Source: Rhizobium ruizarguesonis (GTDB lineage Bacteria > Pseudomonadota > Alphaproteobacteria > Rhizobiales > Rhizobiaceae). Taken from it: DNA of 64,000 bases. A program made the translations under genes and the position numbers. The number at the start of each line of letters is the position of its first letter. Position 1 is the first letter of the stretch. The notes below the pieces were generated by a model, which searched no databases, was not told the DNA's origin, and saw only the letters and a list, made by a program, of their open reading frames with translations. Shown piece by piece: positions 1 to 8,975 of this stretch. Location: NCBI RefSeq assembly GCF_012349115.1, contig NZ_PQIG01000001.1, forward strand, positions 248,001 to 312,000, in the 5' to 3' direction.

Positions 1-1275
1 CTCGCCAAGGACGTTCACATCAGCGTCTGGGCCGGCGGCACCGGCCCGAACGACGTCTATCGCCTCGACGCCATCGAGATCGCAGCCCAGCAGTTGCAGC
101 GCGAAGCCGCTCTGAAGGGCGAAGACCTGAAGATCACCGTCGAGAAGAAGCCTTATTCCGGCTGGGACGACTTCAAGCAGGCGCTGACCCTTGCCGCCGA
201 AGCCAAGACCGCCCCGAATATCGTCGTCAGCGGCCATGAAGACATCGCACCCTGGTCGCAGGCGGGCCTCATCGTTCCGATCGAAGATTATGTCGATCTC
301 GACTCATGGCCGCTCAGCGACATCTATGAAAACCTGTTGAAGATCGCGTCTTATAACGGCACCGTCTACGGCATCCCGCAGGACGCTGAATCCCGCCCGA
401 TGTTCTTCTGGAAGCCTTACATGAAGGCGATCGGTTACAGCGATGCCGATCTGGACGCGCTGCCGCAGAGCGTCCAGGACGGCAAGTACACCATGAAGAA
501 CCTGCTCGAAGACGCCAAGAAGATGCAGGACAAGGGCCTCGTCCAGGCCGGCTACGGTTTTTATCCGCGCACCAGCAACGGCCCTGATTACTGGCAGTTC
601 TACACCAGCTTCGGCGGCACGATGGAAGAAGGCGGCAAGCTCGTTTTCGACAAGGCGGCGATGACCCGCACCTATCAGTTCTTCGCCGATGCCGTGAAGG
701 CAGGCGTCACCAAGAAGAACCACATCGGCATGCCGGGCGACCAGTGGTGGAAGGAAGTCGCCACCGGCAAGGCCGGCATCTGGGACGGCGGCACCTGGCA
801 CTATGCCCGCCTCGTCAATCAGGAGGGCCTGAAGGACTTCTTCGGCAACGTGATCTTCACGCTGATCCCCGCCGGCGAAGGCGGCAAGGCCAACACGCTG
901 ACCCATCCGCTCGTCTACCTGCTGACCGCAGGTCACGACCAGGAAGACACCGAGATCGCCGCCCAGCTGGTCAAGATCGCCTCCGAGCCGCGCACCAACG
1001 CGCTGCATGCGGTCAAATCAGCTCATCTCGGCATCTCCAAGTCGGAATCGACGGTCGACTTCTATTCGGCCGACCGCTGGACCCGTGAAGCCACCGAGCG
1101 CCTGCTGCCGCATGCCAATGCGATGCCGAACAATTCCGATTTCGGCAAATATTGGAACATCATGTGGAAGAACCTCGAAGCATCCTGGACCGGCGCCAAG
1201 ACCGTAGACGCCGCGGTCAGTGATGCAGAGAGCGAGCTGAAGAGCACGCTCGGCGACAAGATCGTCATCCGTTAA
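1..1275 (+). CDS. ABC sugar-type solute-binding protein (5' truncated)
   Basis: The open frame runs in from the left edge, so the signal peptide and the first residues lie outside the window; 424 residues are visible. The visible start (W-A-G-G-T-G-P-N-D-V) and the long alternating alpha/beta body with the ITVEKKPYSGWDDF and PQDAESRPMFFW segments fit the family 1 (CUT1, UgpB/MalE-like) periplasmic binding proteins. It is followed after 63 bp by two permeases and a UgpC/MalK-like ATPase, so it is the binding component of that importer. A GDPD gene in the same operon suggests a phosphodiester ligand (inference). A GC-rich hairpin sits between this gene and the first permease. Confidence 0.85.
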   Translation, partial: LAKDVHISVWAGGTGPNDVYRLDAIEIAAQQLQREAALKGEDLKITVEKKPYSGWDDFKQALTLAAEAKTAPNIVVSGHEDIAPWSQAGLIVPIEDYVDLDSWPLSDIYENLLKIASYNGTVYGIPQDAESRPMFFWKPYMKAIGYSDADLDALPQSVQDGKYTMKNLLEDAKKMQDKGLVQAGYGFYPRTSNGPDYWQFYTSFGGTMEEGGKLVFDKAAMTRTYQFFADAVKAGVTKKNHIGMPGDQWWKEVATGKAGIWDGGTWHYARLVNQEGLKDFFGNVIFTLIPAGEGGKANTLTHPLVYLLTAGHDQEDTEIAAQLVKIASEPRTNALHAVKSAHLGISKSESTVDFYSADRWTREATERLLPHANAMPNNSDFGKYWNIMWKNLEASWTGAKTVDAAVSDAESELKSTLGDKIVIR

Positions 1276-1290
1276 GATCGAAGCACTCTT

Positions 1291-1314
1291 CCGGGCGGCG
1301 GCAGCGCCGCCCGG
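1291..1314 (+). promoter_or_regulatory. Intra-operon hairpin after binding-protein gene
   Basis: Perfect 10-bp stem (CCGGGCGGCG paired with CGCCGCCCGG) around a GCAG loop, 16 bp after the stop of the binding-protein gene and 25 bp before the first permease. No T-run follows, so it is more likely an mRNA-stabilising or partly attenuating structure than a full terminator. Confidence 0.6.
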
Positions 1315-1338
1315 TCGGTCCGCGACGAGGGGGCTTCC

Positions 1339-2640
1339 ATGAAATCGTCCAGAACGCTCGGACTGGTGATGATCGCGCCTGCCGCGATCATGATCATCCT
1401 CTTCTTCCTGATGCCGGTCGTTCTGACGGCGGTCTTTTCGATGACCAGCATGACGACGGCGACCGGCATATCAGGCGGTGTCTACCAGATCGCACCGAAT
1501 TCCCTGATTGCGCTGAAATCGGCGCTGCCCGATATTGCCGCCGAAATGGCCGAACCGCGCTACACGATCGACGAGGCGGGGATCAAGGCTGTCGAGGGCC
1601 TCGGGCTGACACCGGGGATTGCCGCGGAATTGCGCACCAAACATGCAGGTGAGGTGTTCACCGCACGCCGCGACGTCGAGCGCATGATCAAGGATCTCGC
1701 CGACCGGCCTTCGACGCGCGATGTCAAGCAGATCTCCGAACAGTTCAACCGCTCCGTCCTCAACACCCGCTTCGACAGCAAGGAGCAGCTCTTTTCGGCG
1801 CTGGATAGTCTGGGTTTCAAACTGACAGCTGAGCAGAAGGAAACGGTCGCCAAGGCCACCTATACCGGCTGGGTTTGGACGACCGACAATTTCTCGCGCA
1901 TGACAACCTCACCCGACATGGCGCGCGTGCTCTTGAATACCGTGCTCTACGTCGCGCTGGTGCTGATGCTGTTCAATGTCGGCTATGCGCTGCTGCTGGC
2001 CATCTGGACGCATTACATGCCGCCGACGCCAGCCTCGATCTTCCGCGGCATCTGGCTCCTGCCGCGCATCACCCCTGTTGTCATCTACGTCATGCTATGG
2101 AAGTGGCTTGCCTGGGATACCGGTTTCATTTCGATCCTGATGGGCAAGTTCGGCTATCCGCCAAAGAACTATCTTCTCGACAACGCCTATAACGCCTGGT
2201 TCTTCGTCGTGCTGATCAACGGCTTCATCGGCGCCTCGATGGGCATGCTGGTCTTCTCCTCGGCGATGAAGGCCATTCCGAAGAGCCAGTTCTATGCGAG
2301 CGAGGTCGACGGCGCCTCGCGCTGGCAGCAGATCCGCTACATCATCCTGCCGCAGATGCGCTGGCCGATCCTCTTCGTCACCTGCTACCAGACGCTGTCG
2401 CTGCTTGCCTCCTTCAATGAAATCCTGCTCGCGACCAATGGCGGACCGGGCAATGCGACCGAAGTCTGGGCGCTCTCTGCCTATCACACGGCGCTCAGAA
2501 ACTATGCCGGCAACCTGGAATACGGGCTGGGTGCCGCCATGGCGCTGGTGCTCGTCGTCATCGGCGTGACGCTGTCGCTGCTCTATCTGCGCGTCTTCAA
2601 CTACGGCACGCTTGTCGCCAAGCCCTTGATCGAGGATTGA
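1339..2640 (+). CDS. ABC sugar permease with large periplasmic insert
   Basis: 433-residue inner-membrane protein of the MalF/UgpA type. A first membrane helix lies at about residues 6-34. Then comes a soluble stretch of roughly 150 residues (about 40-190), followed by five more helices. The EAA loop is visible as EVDGASRWQQIRYIILP (about residues 315-335), which docks the ATPase. Usual members have about 290-310 residues, so the extra length is the hydrophilic, charged insert between helices 1 and 2. The start ATG follows a GAGGGGG ribosome-binding site. It works with the next permease and the ATPase at 3485. Confidence 0.9.
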   Translation: MKSSRTLGLVMIAPAAIMIILFFLMPVVLTAVFSMTSMTTATGISGGVYQIAPNSLIALKSALPDIAAEMAEPRYTIDEAGIKAVEGLGLTPGIAAELRTKHAGEVFTARRDVERMIKDLADRPSTRDVKQISEQFNRSVLNTRFDSKEQLFSALDSLGFKLTAEQKETVAKATYTGWVWTTDNFSRMTTSPDMARVLLNTVLYVALVLMLFNVGYALLLAIWTHYMPPTPASIFRGIWLLPRITPVVIYVMLWKWLAWDTGFISILMGKFGYPPKNYLLDNAYNAWFFVVLINGFIGASMGMLVFSSAMKAIPKSQFYASEVDGASRWQQIRYIILPQMRWPILFVTCYQTLSLLASFNEILLATNGGPGNATEVWALSAYHTALRNYAGNLEYGLGAAMALVLVVIGVTLSLLYLRVFNYGTLVAKPLIED

Positions 2641-2642
2641 CC

Positions 2643-3485
2643 ATGGCCGAACGATCGCAGCCCTCGGCAAATTACCGCAGCTGGCCGGTCATAACGGCGC
2701 TGACCATCGTCAGCCTGCCGCTGCTCCTGATGTATGTCTATCTCTTCCTCGACACTGTGACGGTCAAGCAGGCGGATGCGCTGCTGCCTTCGGGCTTGAC
2801 GCTCGACCACTGGCGCTTCCTGTGGCAGACGACGGAGGGCAAGGCGAACATCTGGCAGGTGACTGTGAATACGCTGCTCTTTGCTGCCTGCACCACCAGC
2901 CTCGTGCTTATCGTCTCGTCGATGGCGGGCTATGTGCTGTCACGACTGAACGTACCGGCGCGCGGCTTCTTCCTTGCCGGCGTCATGGTGCTGCATGCCT
3001 TCCCGTCCGTGACGCTGATCATCGCCATCTTCATCGTGCTGCAGATGATCGGCCTCTACAATTCGCTGCTCGGCGTCATCCTGGTAAAGGCGGCGATCGA
3101 CCTACCGCTCGGCATCTGGCTGATGAAGGGCTTTTACGACACAGTGCCGTGGGAAATCGAGATGGCCGGCGTCGTCGACGGCGCCTCGCGCTTCCGGGTC
3201 TGGCGCAGCCTCGTGCTGCCGCAGGTCAAGCCCGGCATCATGGCGCTCGGCCTGTTCTCTTTCCTCTCCGGCTGGGGCGAATTCATCCTGCCGCAGGTGC
3301 TGGCGCCTGGTAATCAGGTGCAGGTGCTTTCGGTCTATCTCGCGGCCTTCCTCGCCGACGATAACAATTATGACTTCAACATGTTCAAAGCGGTCGGCGT
3401 CTTCTACCTCGTTCCGGTGCTGATCGTTTACGCGCTCTTCAACAAATATCTCATGAACATCTATGGCGGCGGGAGCAAAGGCTGA
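2643..3485 (+). CDS. ABC sugar permease, MalG/UgpE type
   Basis: 280-residue membrane protein, the second half of the translocation pore. N-terminal helix near residues 15-38, further helices to the C-terminus, and an EAA loop EMAGVVDGASRFRVWRSLVLP at about residue 170. I chose the ATG two bases after the upstream stop; an in-frame TTG two codons earlier overlaps the preceding gene. The stop overlaps the ATPase start (TGATG), which indicates translational coupling. Confidence 0.9.
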   Translation: MAERSQPSANYRSWPVITALTIVSLPLLLMYVYLFLDTVTVKQADALLPSGLTLDHWRFLWQTTEGKANIWQVTVNTLLFAACTTSLVLIVSSMAGYVLSRLNVPARGFFLAGVMVLHAFPSVTLIIAIFIVLQMIGLYNSLLGVILVKAAIDLPLGIWLMKGFYDTVPWEIEMAGVVDGASRFRVWRSLVLPQVKPGIMALGLFSFLSGWGEFILPQVLAPGNQVQVLSVYLAAFLADDNNYDFNMFKAVGVFYLVPVLIVYALFNKYLMNIYGGGSKG

Positions 3486-4540
3486 TGCGCATCCTCCTCG
3501 ACAATTTTTCGAAGAGCTTCGGCTCCACCAAAGTCATCGAGAACATGACGCTCGAAGTCGGCAGCGGCGAGATGCTGGCGCTGCTCGGCCCTTCCGGCTG
3601 CGGCAAATCGACGACGCTGTTTTCCGTCTGCGGCATCCACCGGCCGAGCGGCGGGCGCATCCTCTTCGGCGACCGCGATGTCACCGATCTGCCGAGCCAG
3701 GCCCGCAATGTCGGCGTCGTTTTCCAGTCCTATGCGCTCTATCCGCACATGACGGTCACCGAGAACATCGGCTTTCCGCTGAAGGTGAAGGGCATGCCGG
3801 CTGCCGAGATCCGCAAGGAAGTCGACCGCATCGCTGCCCTCGTTCAGATCGGCAACCTGATGGGCCGCAGGCCGGCCGAGCTTTCCGGCGGCCAGCAGCA
3901 GCGTGTGGCCCTGGCGCGCGCGCTGATCCGCAAGCCGGATGTGCTGCTGCTCGACGAGCCGCTCGCCAATCTCGACGCCAAGCTGCGCCTCGAAATGCGA
4001 TCGGAAATCCGCCGCCTGCAGCGCGAAACCGGTATCACCGCCATTCTCGTCACCCACGACCAGGTGGAGGCGATGAGCATGTGCGACCGCATCGCCATCA
4101 TGAAGGAGGGCGAGATCGTCCAGATCGCCACGCCGGCTAAGATGTACAATGATCCGAAGACCGCCTTCGTTGCCGGCTTTCTCGGCAATCCGCCGATCAC
4201 CTTCCTGCGCGGCGTCGTGGACAAGGGCGCCTTCACCATCCCGCAAAGCGAGATCCGCGTGCCGCTGCCTGTGACCATCGGCGCCGCCGAAGGTACCAAG
4301 CTGATGCTCGGCGTCCGGCCGGAGCATTTCACGCCGGCAGGCGACATTACCGTGCCGGGCAAGGTCACCTTTGCCGAAACGCAGGGCCGCGAGAACCTCT
4401 ACGACGTGGCTCTTCCCGGTGGACCGCTGTTGCGTTCGATCCAGCCGGTCCGCAGCGATATTCACGTCGGCGACGACGTCCGCTGGGCGATCGACAGCCG
4501 CGGCGTATTCGTTTTCGACGAAAATGGCAGGAGGCTCTGA
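3485..4540 (+). CDS. ABC transporter ATPase, UgpC/MalK type
   Basis: 351-residue cytoplasmic ATPase that energises the importer. Walker A GPSGCGKST is at 35-43, the Q-loop is in VVFQSYALYPHMTV, the signature is LSGGQQQRVALARAL, and Walker B with the catalytic glutamate is VLLLDEPLANLD. The H-loop is in LVTHDQVEAM. The last ~110 residues form the MOI/TOBE domain typical of CUT1 ATPases (LGVRPEHF motif). Start and stop overlap both neighbours by one base, so the gene is inside a tightly coupled operon. Confidence 0.93.
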   Translation: MRILLDNFSKSFGSTKVIENMTLEVGSGEMLALLGPSGCGKSTTLFSVCGIHRPSGGRILFGDRDVTDLPSQARNVGVVFQSYALYPHMTVTENIGFPLKVKGMPAAEIRKEVDRIAALVQIGNLMGRRPAELSGGQQQRVALARALIRKPDVLLLDEPLANLDAKLRLEMRSEIRRLQRETGITAILVTHDQVEAMSMCDRIAIMKEGEIVQIATPAKMYNDPKTAFVAGFLGNPPITFLRGVVDKGAFTIPQSEIRVPLPVTIGAAEGTKLMLGVRPEHFTPAGDITVPGKVTFAETQGRENLYDVALPGGPLLRSIQPVRSDIHVGDDVRWAIDSRGVFVFDENGRRL

Positions 4541-5319
4541 TGACCCGCGATTTCTCGGCATTTTTCGAGCGTTACGGCTGGCCGTCGGGCAAGGGCCGGC
4601 TTCCCTTCTGCATCGGCCATCGCGGCGCCAGCGGCCATGAACGCGAAAACACCATCACCGCCTTCCGCCGCGCCGCCGAACTCGGGGCTGAGATGTGGGA
4701 GCTCGATACGCAACTGACCAAGGACGGCGTGGTCGTGGTCTCGCATGACGACCACCTCGAGCGCGTCTTCGGCATCGACCACCGCATTTCCGAGATGACG
4801 GCGGCGGAGCTTGCAGGGCTCGACGGCGTCGACGTGCCGAGTTTTTCGGAAGTTGCCGCTCTCGGCCGCGAGACCGGAACCGGTCTCTACGTCGAACTCA
4901 AAGCGCCCGGAACCGGCTTGCTTTGCTGGCGGCACCTTGCCGAGATGAACCAGCGTTTTGCCTGTCTCGGTTCCTTCGATACGGCTCAGGTGCGCGAACT
5001 TCGCGACGCCGCCTGCGATTTTCCGCTTTCCGTGCTGATCCGTGTCGGCCACGATCCGCATGCGCTCGGCGACGAGGCCGGCGCCGATATTCTGCATCTT
5101 TGCTGGGAGAGGGCAGGCGAGCGTCCGCAGGATCTGGTGACGGACGCGCTGATGCGCCGCGCCTTCGAGGAAGGCCGCGAAATCGTGCTCTGGCACGAGG
5201 AACGGCCGGCCATCCTCGCTGATATCATGAAACTTCCGGTTCTCGGCATCTGCACGGATCTGCCCGATCTGATGCGGCCCCCGGCAGGCAGGGAAAAAGC
5301 AGTTGGCAGACAAGGGTAA
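4540..5319 (+). CDS. Glycerophosphodiester phosphodiesterase family protein
   Basis: 259-residue GDPD-family TIM barrel without signal peptide, so probably cytoplasmic and acting on imported substrate. All family residues are present: H27-R28-G29, E36-N37, E54 and D56 as metal ligands, and H69-D70. The family hydrolyses glycerophosphodiesters to sn-glycerol 3-phosphate and an alcohol. The location directly after the transporter ATPase, like ugpQ after ugpBAEC in E. coli, supports processing of the transported compound. The last 17 bases overlap the LacI gene. Confidence 0.88.
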   Translation: MTRDFSAFFERYGWPSGKGRLPFCIGHRGASGHERENTITAFRRAAELGAEMWELDTQLTKDGVVVVSHDDHLERVFGIDHRISEMTAAELAGLDGVDVPSFSEVAALGRETGTGLYVELKAPGTGLLCWRHLAEMNQRFACLGSFDTAQVRELRDAACDFPLSVLIRVGHDPHALGDEAGADILHLCWERAGERPQDLVTDALMRRAFEEGREIVLWHEERPAILADIMKLPVLGICTDLPDLMRPPAGREKAVGRQG

Positions 5320-6307
5320 GGGACCGCGCAAGGTAACCTCCTTCGACGTGGCGCGCGTGGCCGGCGTCTCGCGCGCTGCCGTGTCGCGCGCCTTCACGCC
5401 GGATGCCAGCGTCTCGCCGAAGACGCGCGAAAAGGTCTACCAAGCCGCCAAGGAACTCGGCTACCGGGTCAACTATCTTGCCCGAAGCCTGACCAACAAA
5501 CGCTCCGATCTCGTCGGCCTCGTCGCTGCCGGCCTCGACAATCCGTTCCGCACGCTGCAGATCGAGAATCTGGCAAGAGTGCTGCTCGCCCGCAATTTCC
5601 GCCCCATCCTGCTGCCAACCTCGCCTGAGGCCGATACTTCGACGGTCATCGGCCAGCTGCTGCATTACGCCGTATCAGGAGTCATTGTCACCTCGGACGC
5701 ACCGCCGACCGAGATCTGCGAGCAGTGCGCGGCCGAGGGTGTGCCGATCGTGCTGATCAACAAGGGCAACGACATTCCCTTCGTCGACCGCATCATCTCC
5801 GACGACCGCATGGCCGGCCATCTCGCCGCCACCCACCTGATCGACAGCGGTGTGCGAAAGCCCGCCGTGATGGCCGCCCCTGCCATATCCTATACGGCGC
5901 GGCGGCGCAGCGAGGCCTTCATCGCACGCTGCAAGCAGTTCGGCGTCGAGGCGCAGTTTCTGCAGGTCAGGATCAACAACTACCGGAGCGGCTACGACGC
6001 TGCAGCCGAACTTGCCGCATCCGGCATCGACGGGCTGTTCTGCGCCAACGACTACATGGCCTGCGGCGTGGTCGATCGCATCATGCAGGGCCGCGGCCGC
6101 GAGGATGCGCCGCCGCTCTCCATCATCGGCCATGACGACATTCCTCAGGCGAGCTGGGCCGCCTACGATCTCACGACCATCCGCCAACCCTGCGACGTCC
6201 AGGCCGAAAAGACGGTCGACCTGCTGATGAGCCGCATAGTCGAGCCGGACCTGACGGCGCGTGTCGAATTCACGCCGGTGACACTGATCAAAAGAAGGAC
6301 TGCGTGA
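5303..6307 (+). CDS. LacI-family transcriptional regulator
   Basis: 334 residues. N-terminal LacI helix-turn-helix (SFDVARVAGVSRAAVSRAF, residues about 13-32) and hinge, followed by a periplasmic-binding-protein-like effector domain. The start appears to be TTG, placed after an AGGGAAAAA stretch and overlapping the GDPD gene; no in-frame ATG precedes the helix-turn-helix. As the sixth gene of the operon it probably controls the transporter whose promoter lies outside the window. Confidence 0.87.
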   Translation: MADKGKGPRKVTSFDVARVAGVSRAAVSRAFTPDASVSPKTREKVYQAAKELGYRVNYLARSLTNKRSDLVGLVAAGLDNPFRTLQIENLARVLLARNFRPILLPTSPEADTSTVIGQLLHYAVSGVIVTSDAPPTEICEQCAAEGVPIVLINKGNDIPFVDRIISDDRMAGHLAATHLIDSGVRKPAVMAAPAISYTARRRSEAFIARCKQFGVEAQFLQVRINNYRSGYDAAAELAASGIDGLFCANDYMACGVVDRIMQGRGREDAPPLSIIGHDDIPQASWAAYDLTTIRQPCDVQAEKTVDLLMSRIVEPDLTARVEFTPVTLIKRRTA

Positions 6308-7116
6308 TGAATTCCGTATTCGATCCCGCCGCCATCCGCGCACGGGCGGAGGTCGCCATCACCGTCGCCCTCGAGGTCGGACGGGAGGTTGCCCGGTTTC
6401 GGCGCGACTCTGACCCCGGCTCGCTTGCCGTCGAGAACAAGGGATTGCAGGATTTCGTCACCATCGCCGACAGGAGGGCCGAGCAGGCAATACGCGACGG
6501 CCTACTCTCGCGTTTTCCTGATGATACGTTCATGGGCGAAGAGAGCGGCGGACGATCGGGCGAGGGCGGCACCTGGGTCGTCGATCCGATCGACGGCACG
6601 ACCAACTATATCAGGGGCTTCCGGCACTGGGGCGTCTCGATCGCCTTCGTCGTCGGCGGAAAGGTGGAGATCGGCGTGGTCTACGACGCCGCCGGAGACA
6701 AAGTCTTTCACGCCGTGCGCGGCGGTGGCGCCTTCAAGGACGGGATTCCGGTCCGTGCTGCGGCGACCGCCGATCCGGCCAATGCTCTTGTCATTCTCGG
6801 CCATTCCCGCAAGACGAGTTTCGACGACCATCTCGCGCTCTCGCGGCGGCTCCACGAACGCGGCATGGATTATCGCCGCATGGGCGCGGCGGCGATTGAC
6901 CTCGTTCGCGTTGCCGAGGGTGCTGCCGACCTTTATTACGAACGCCATCTCAATGCCTGGGACATGCTCGCCGGCGCGCTGATCGCCGAAGAGGCCGGCG
7001 CTGCGGTGGCGATGCCACCGGTAGACAAACTGCTTGCGCAGGGCGGACCCGTCATCGCCTACTCGCCGGGGCTTGCCGGCGAATTCGCCTTCATCCTCGA
7101 CATCGAGGGGCTATAG
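6307..7116 (+). CDS. Inositol monophosphatase family phosphatase
   Basis: 269-residue Mg2+-dependent sugar/inositol phosphatase. Metal-site motifs are GEES (77-80) and DPIDGTTN (93-100), with the third aspartate in AWDMLAG near residue 216. ATG chosen (TGATG overlap with LacI, AAGGA upstream) rather than the GTG one codon earlier. In this operon it would remove the phosphate left on one half of a phosphodiester after GDPD cleavage. Inositol 1-phosphate or a sugar phosphate are equally possible substrates. Confidence 0.87.
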   Translation: MNSVFDPAAIRARAEVAITVALEVGREVARFRRDSDPGSLAVENKGLQDFVTIADRRAEQAIRDGLLSRFPDDTFMGEESGGRSGEGGTWVVDPIDGTTNYIRGFRHWGVSIAFVVGGKVEIGVVYDAAGDKVFHAVRGGGAFKDGIPVRAAATADPANALVILGHSRKTSFDDHLALSRRLHERGMDYRRMGAAAIDLVRVAEGAADLYYERHLNAWDMLAGALIAEEAGAAVAMPPVDKLLAQGGPVIAYSPGLAGEFAFILDIEGL

Positions 7117-7190
7117 ATACACCTCTCCCACAGACGCGATCCGCCTGATTTGTGAGACTGCGAACTTTGCCCGAAGTTAGGGAACGCCTG

Positions 7191-8870
7191 TTACGCAACA
7201 ACGCGATTGCGACCGGTCTTTTTCGCCGCATAGAGATTCTGATCGGCGATCGCCAAAATCTCGTTCGGAGACTTGGCAGACAGGGTACTGGCGAGACCTA
7301 TGCTGATCGTGACGTGCAGCCCGTTGCAGATCTCAGACCAGTCCCATCGTTCAATGGCCGAACGCAGCCTTTCGCAGAGATCTGCGGCGCCTCGGGGAGC
7401 GCCGGCGAACAGGACGACGAATTCCTCGCCGCCAAAGCGAATTGCCTGATCGGTAATGCGTAGCTGGCTGCGCAATATGGTTCCAATGGCACCCAGGACC
7501 CGGTCGCCGATCATGTGAGAGAAGTTGTCGTTGATCGACTTGAAGTGATCGACATCCAGCATCGCGATGGAATATGGACGCTTCTCGGATGTCAGCGCTT
7601 TAAAGCGGCTGTCGAGATATTTGCGATTATAGAGCCCGGTCAGTGCGTCCAGATAGACGGCATTGGCAAGGATATCGGTTTGCTCCTGCAATTTCTGATA
7701 GGAGGCCTCCAGCGTGTCTGCGCGCTTCGACTCCGTTTCGGCAACTTCCTTGAACCGTTTGGTTTCATAGTAGATTTCGGCGAGACGTGCGCGTCGCTGC
7801 GTACTCTCGGCACTATTGCGCAGATAGGCTTGGTGGTATTTCTTATGTGCCTCCAGCGCCGGATCGAACTGCCCCAGCCCCTCATAGGCCTGCGACAGAT
7901 AAAGATAGATCTGCACATAGGAATCGAAACTTCCGCCGGCGTCGATCAGCTCCACCGCCTCGAGCAGCGGCGACAGGGCTTCCGTAAATTTTCCGGAATT
8001 GTTGTAGATCTGGCCCAAAGTGTAGAGATATTGCTGCCTGTCCCTGACATAGCTGTTCTCTTGAAACAGCCGATAGCGGACCATGCACTGGAGCGCCTTC
8101 TCATGCTCGCCCAGGTGGCTGTAGAACTCGGCTTGGTTGCCGAGACAGAGGCGAGCGGCCCAGCTGTCGCCGATCTCGATTGCGATGTCGAGCGCCTGTT
8201 CGGTCAGTGCCAGCGCTCTGACCAGCATCTGGTGTTCTTCCTCCGGCTGGCCGAGCGCCCGCGCGATATATCCGCCTTCCGAATGAGCGCCGCCGAGATT
8301 GATGAGCCACCAGCATTCATAGTTCTTATTGCCAATCGATCTGGCGAGTTCGACAGACCTCTCGCTCATCAGGATGGCCCGGTCGGGCTGTTTGTTGCAC
8401 CAGAAGATAATTCCGATGACGTTGGTGGCCAGGCTTTGTGCTTTCGGGTCCGCGGCCTTGTCGGCCAGATCCAACGCGCGGGTCGCTTCTTCGATTGCTT
8501 CCTCCGGCAAGCCCAGTTCCAAGAGCAACCATCCGAAATAGGCCCGGGCAACGGCTTCCTCTTTGCGCTCCCCGGTCAATTTCCAGAAGTCTATCGCCCG
8601 CCGGACATGCGTCAGTCCAAGTTCGGCCTTGCCGATTTGAAAACAGTACCAGGCAATATCCGTGTCGCATTGCGCGGCGAGCCGGTCGTCGCCCCGCGCC
8701 TTGGCATCAACAAGAATTTCGCCGGCCAGTGTAAGGGCCTCAACCGAACGGCCTGTACATCCAAGGTGCCACGCTTCCTGTAAGCTGGAATTTGCTTGTC
8801 GAGTATTTGCTTCGGCATCAACAACTTGCATATCGGACACCAACATTTGTCTGCTGGCTATGGATAGCAT
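7191..8870 (-). CDS. Diguanylate cyclase, TPR repeats plus GGDEF domain
   Basis: About 559 residues, no membrane segment. Roughly the first 370 residues are helical tetratricopeptide-type repeats (motifs such as LATNVIGIIFW and LYTLGQIYNNSGKFTEAL). A coiled-coil linker follows, then a C-terminal GGDEF domain with DALTGLYNRKY, the active-site motif GGEEF and a product-inhibition site RITD exactly five residues before it. It should therefore make cyclic di-GMP and be feedback controlled. The start is uncertain: ATG at 8870 is chosen, but 8846, 8831 and a TTG at 8912 are possible and none has a clear ribosome-binding site. Confidence 0.85.
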   Translation of the reverse strand: MLSIASRQMLVSDMQVVDAEANTRQANSSLQEAWHLGCTGRSVEALTLAGEILVDAKARGDDRLAAQCDTDIAWYCFQIGKAELGLTHVRRAIDFWKLTGERKEEAVARAYFGWLLLELGLPEEAIEEATRALDLADKAADPKAQSLATNVIGIIFWCNKQPDRAILMSERSVELARSIGNKNYECWWLINLGGAHSEGGYIARALGQPEEEHQMLVRALALTEQALDIAIEIGDSWAARLCLGNQAEFYSHLGEHEKALQCMVRYRLFQENSYVRDRQQYLYTLGQIYNNSGKFTEALSPLLEAVELIDAGGSFDSYVQIYLYLSQAYEGLGQFDPALEAHKKYHQAYLRNSAESTQRRARLAEIYYETKRFKEVAETESKRADTLEASYQKLQEQTDILANAVYLDALTGLYNRKYLDSRFKALTSEKRPYSIAMLDVDHFKSINDNFSHMIGDRVLGAIGTILRSQLRITDQAIRFGGEEFVVLFAGAPRGAADLCERLRSAIERWDWSEICNGLHVTISIGLASTLSAKSPNEILAIADQNLYAAKKTGRNRVVA

Positions 8871-8975
8871 CAGAAGTTTAAAATGATGCAAACTGCAAAA
8901 AGCAGGCGACAAACCTGGAAACAGGGTATCGAAAGCCTCTCACACCTTTCGCCATCATGCTCCAACGTCCGCCGG

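Noticed and set aside
7515..8783. 422-codon plus-strand open frame
   Set aside because: Antisense to the TPR-GGDEF gene, no recognisable fold, no ribosome-binding site.
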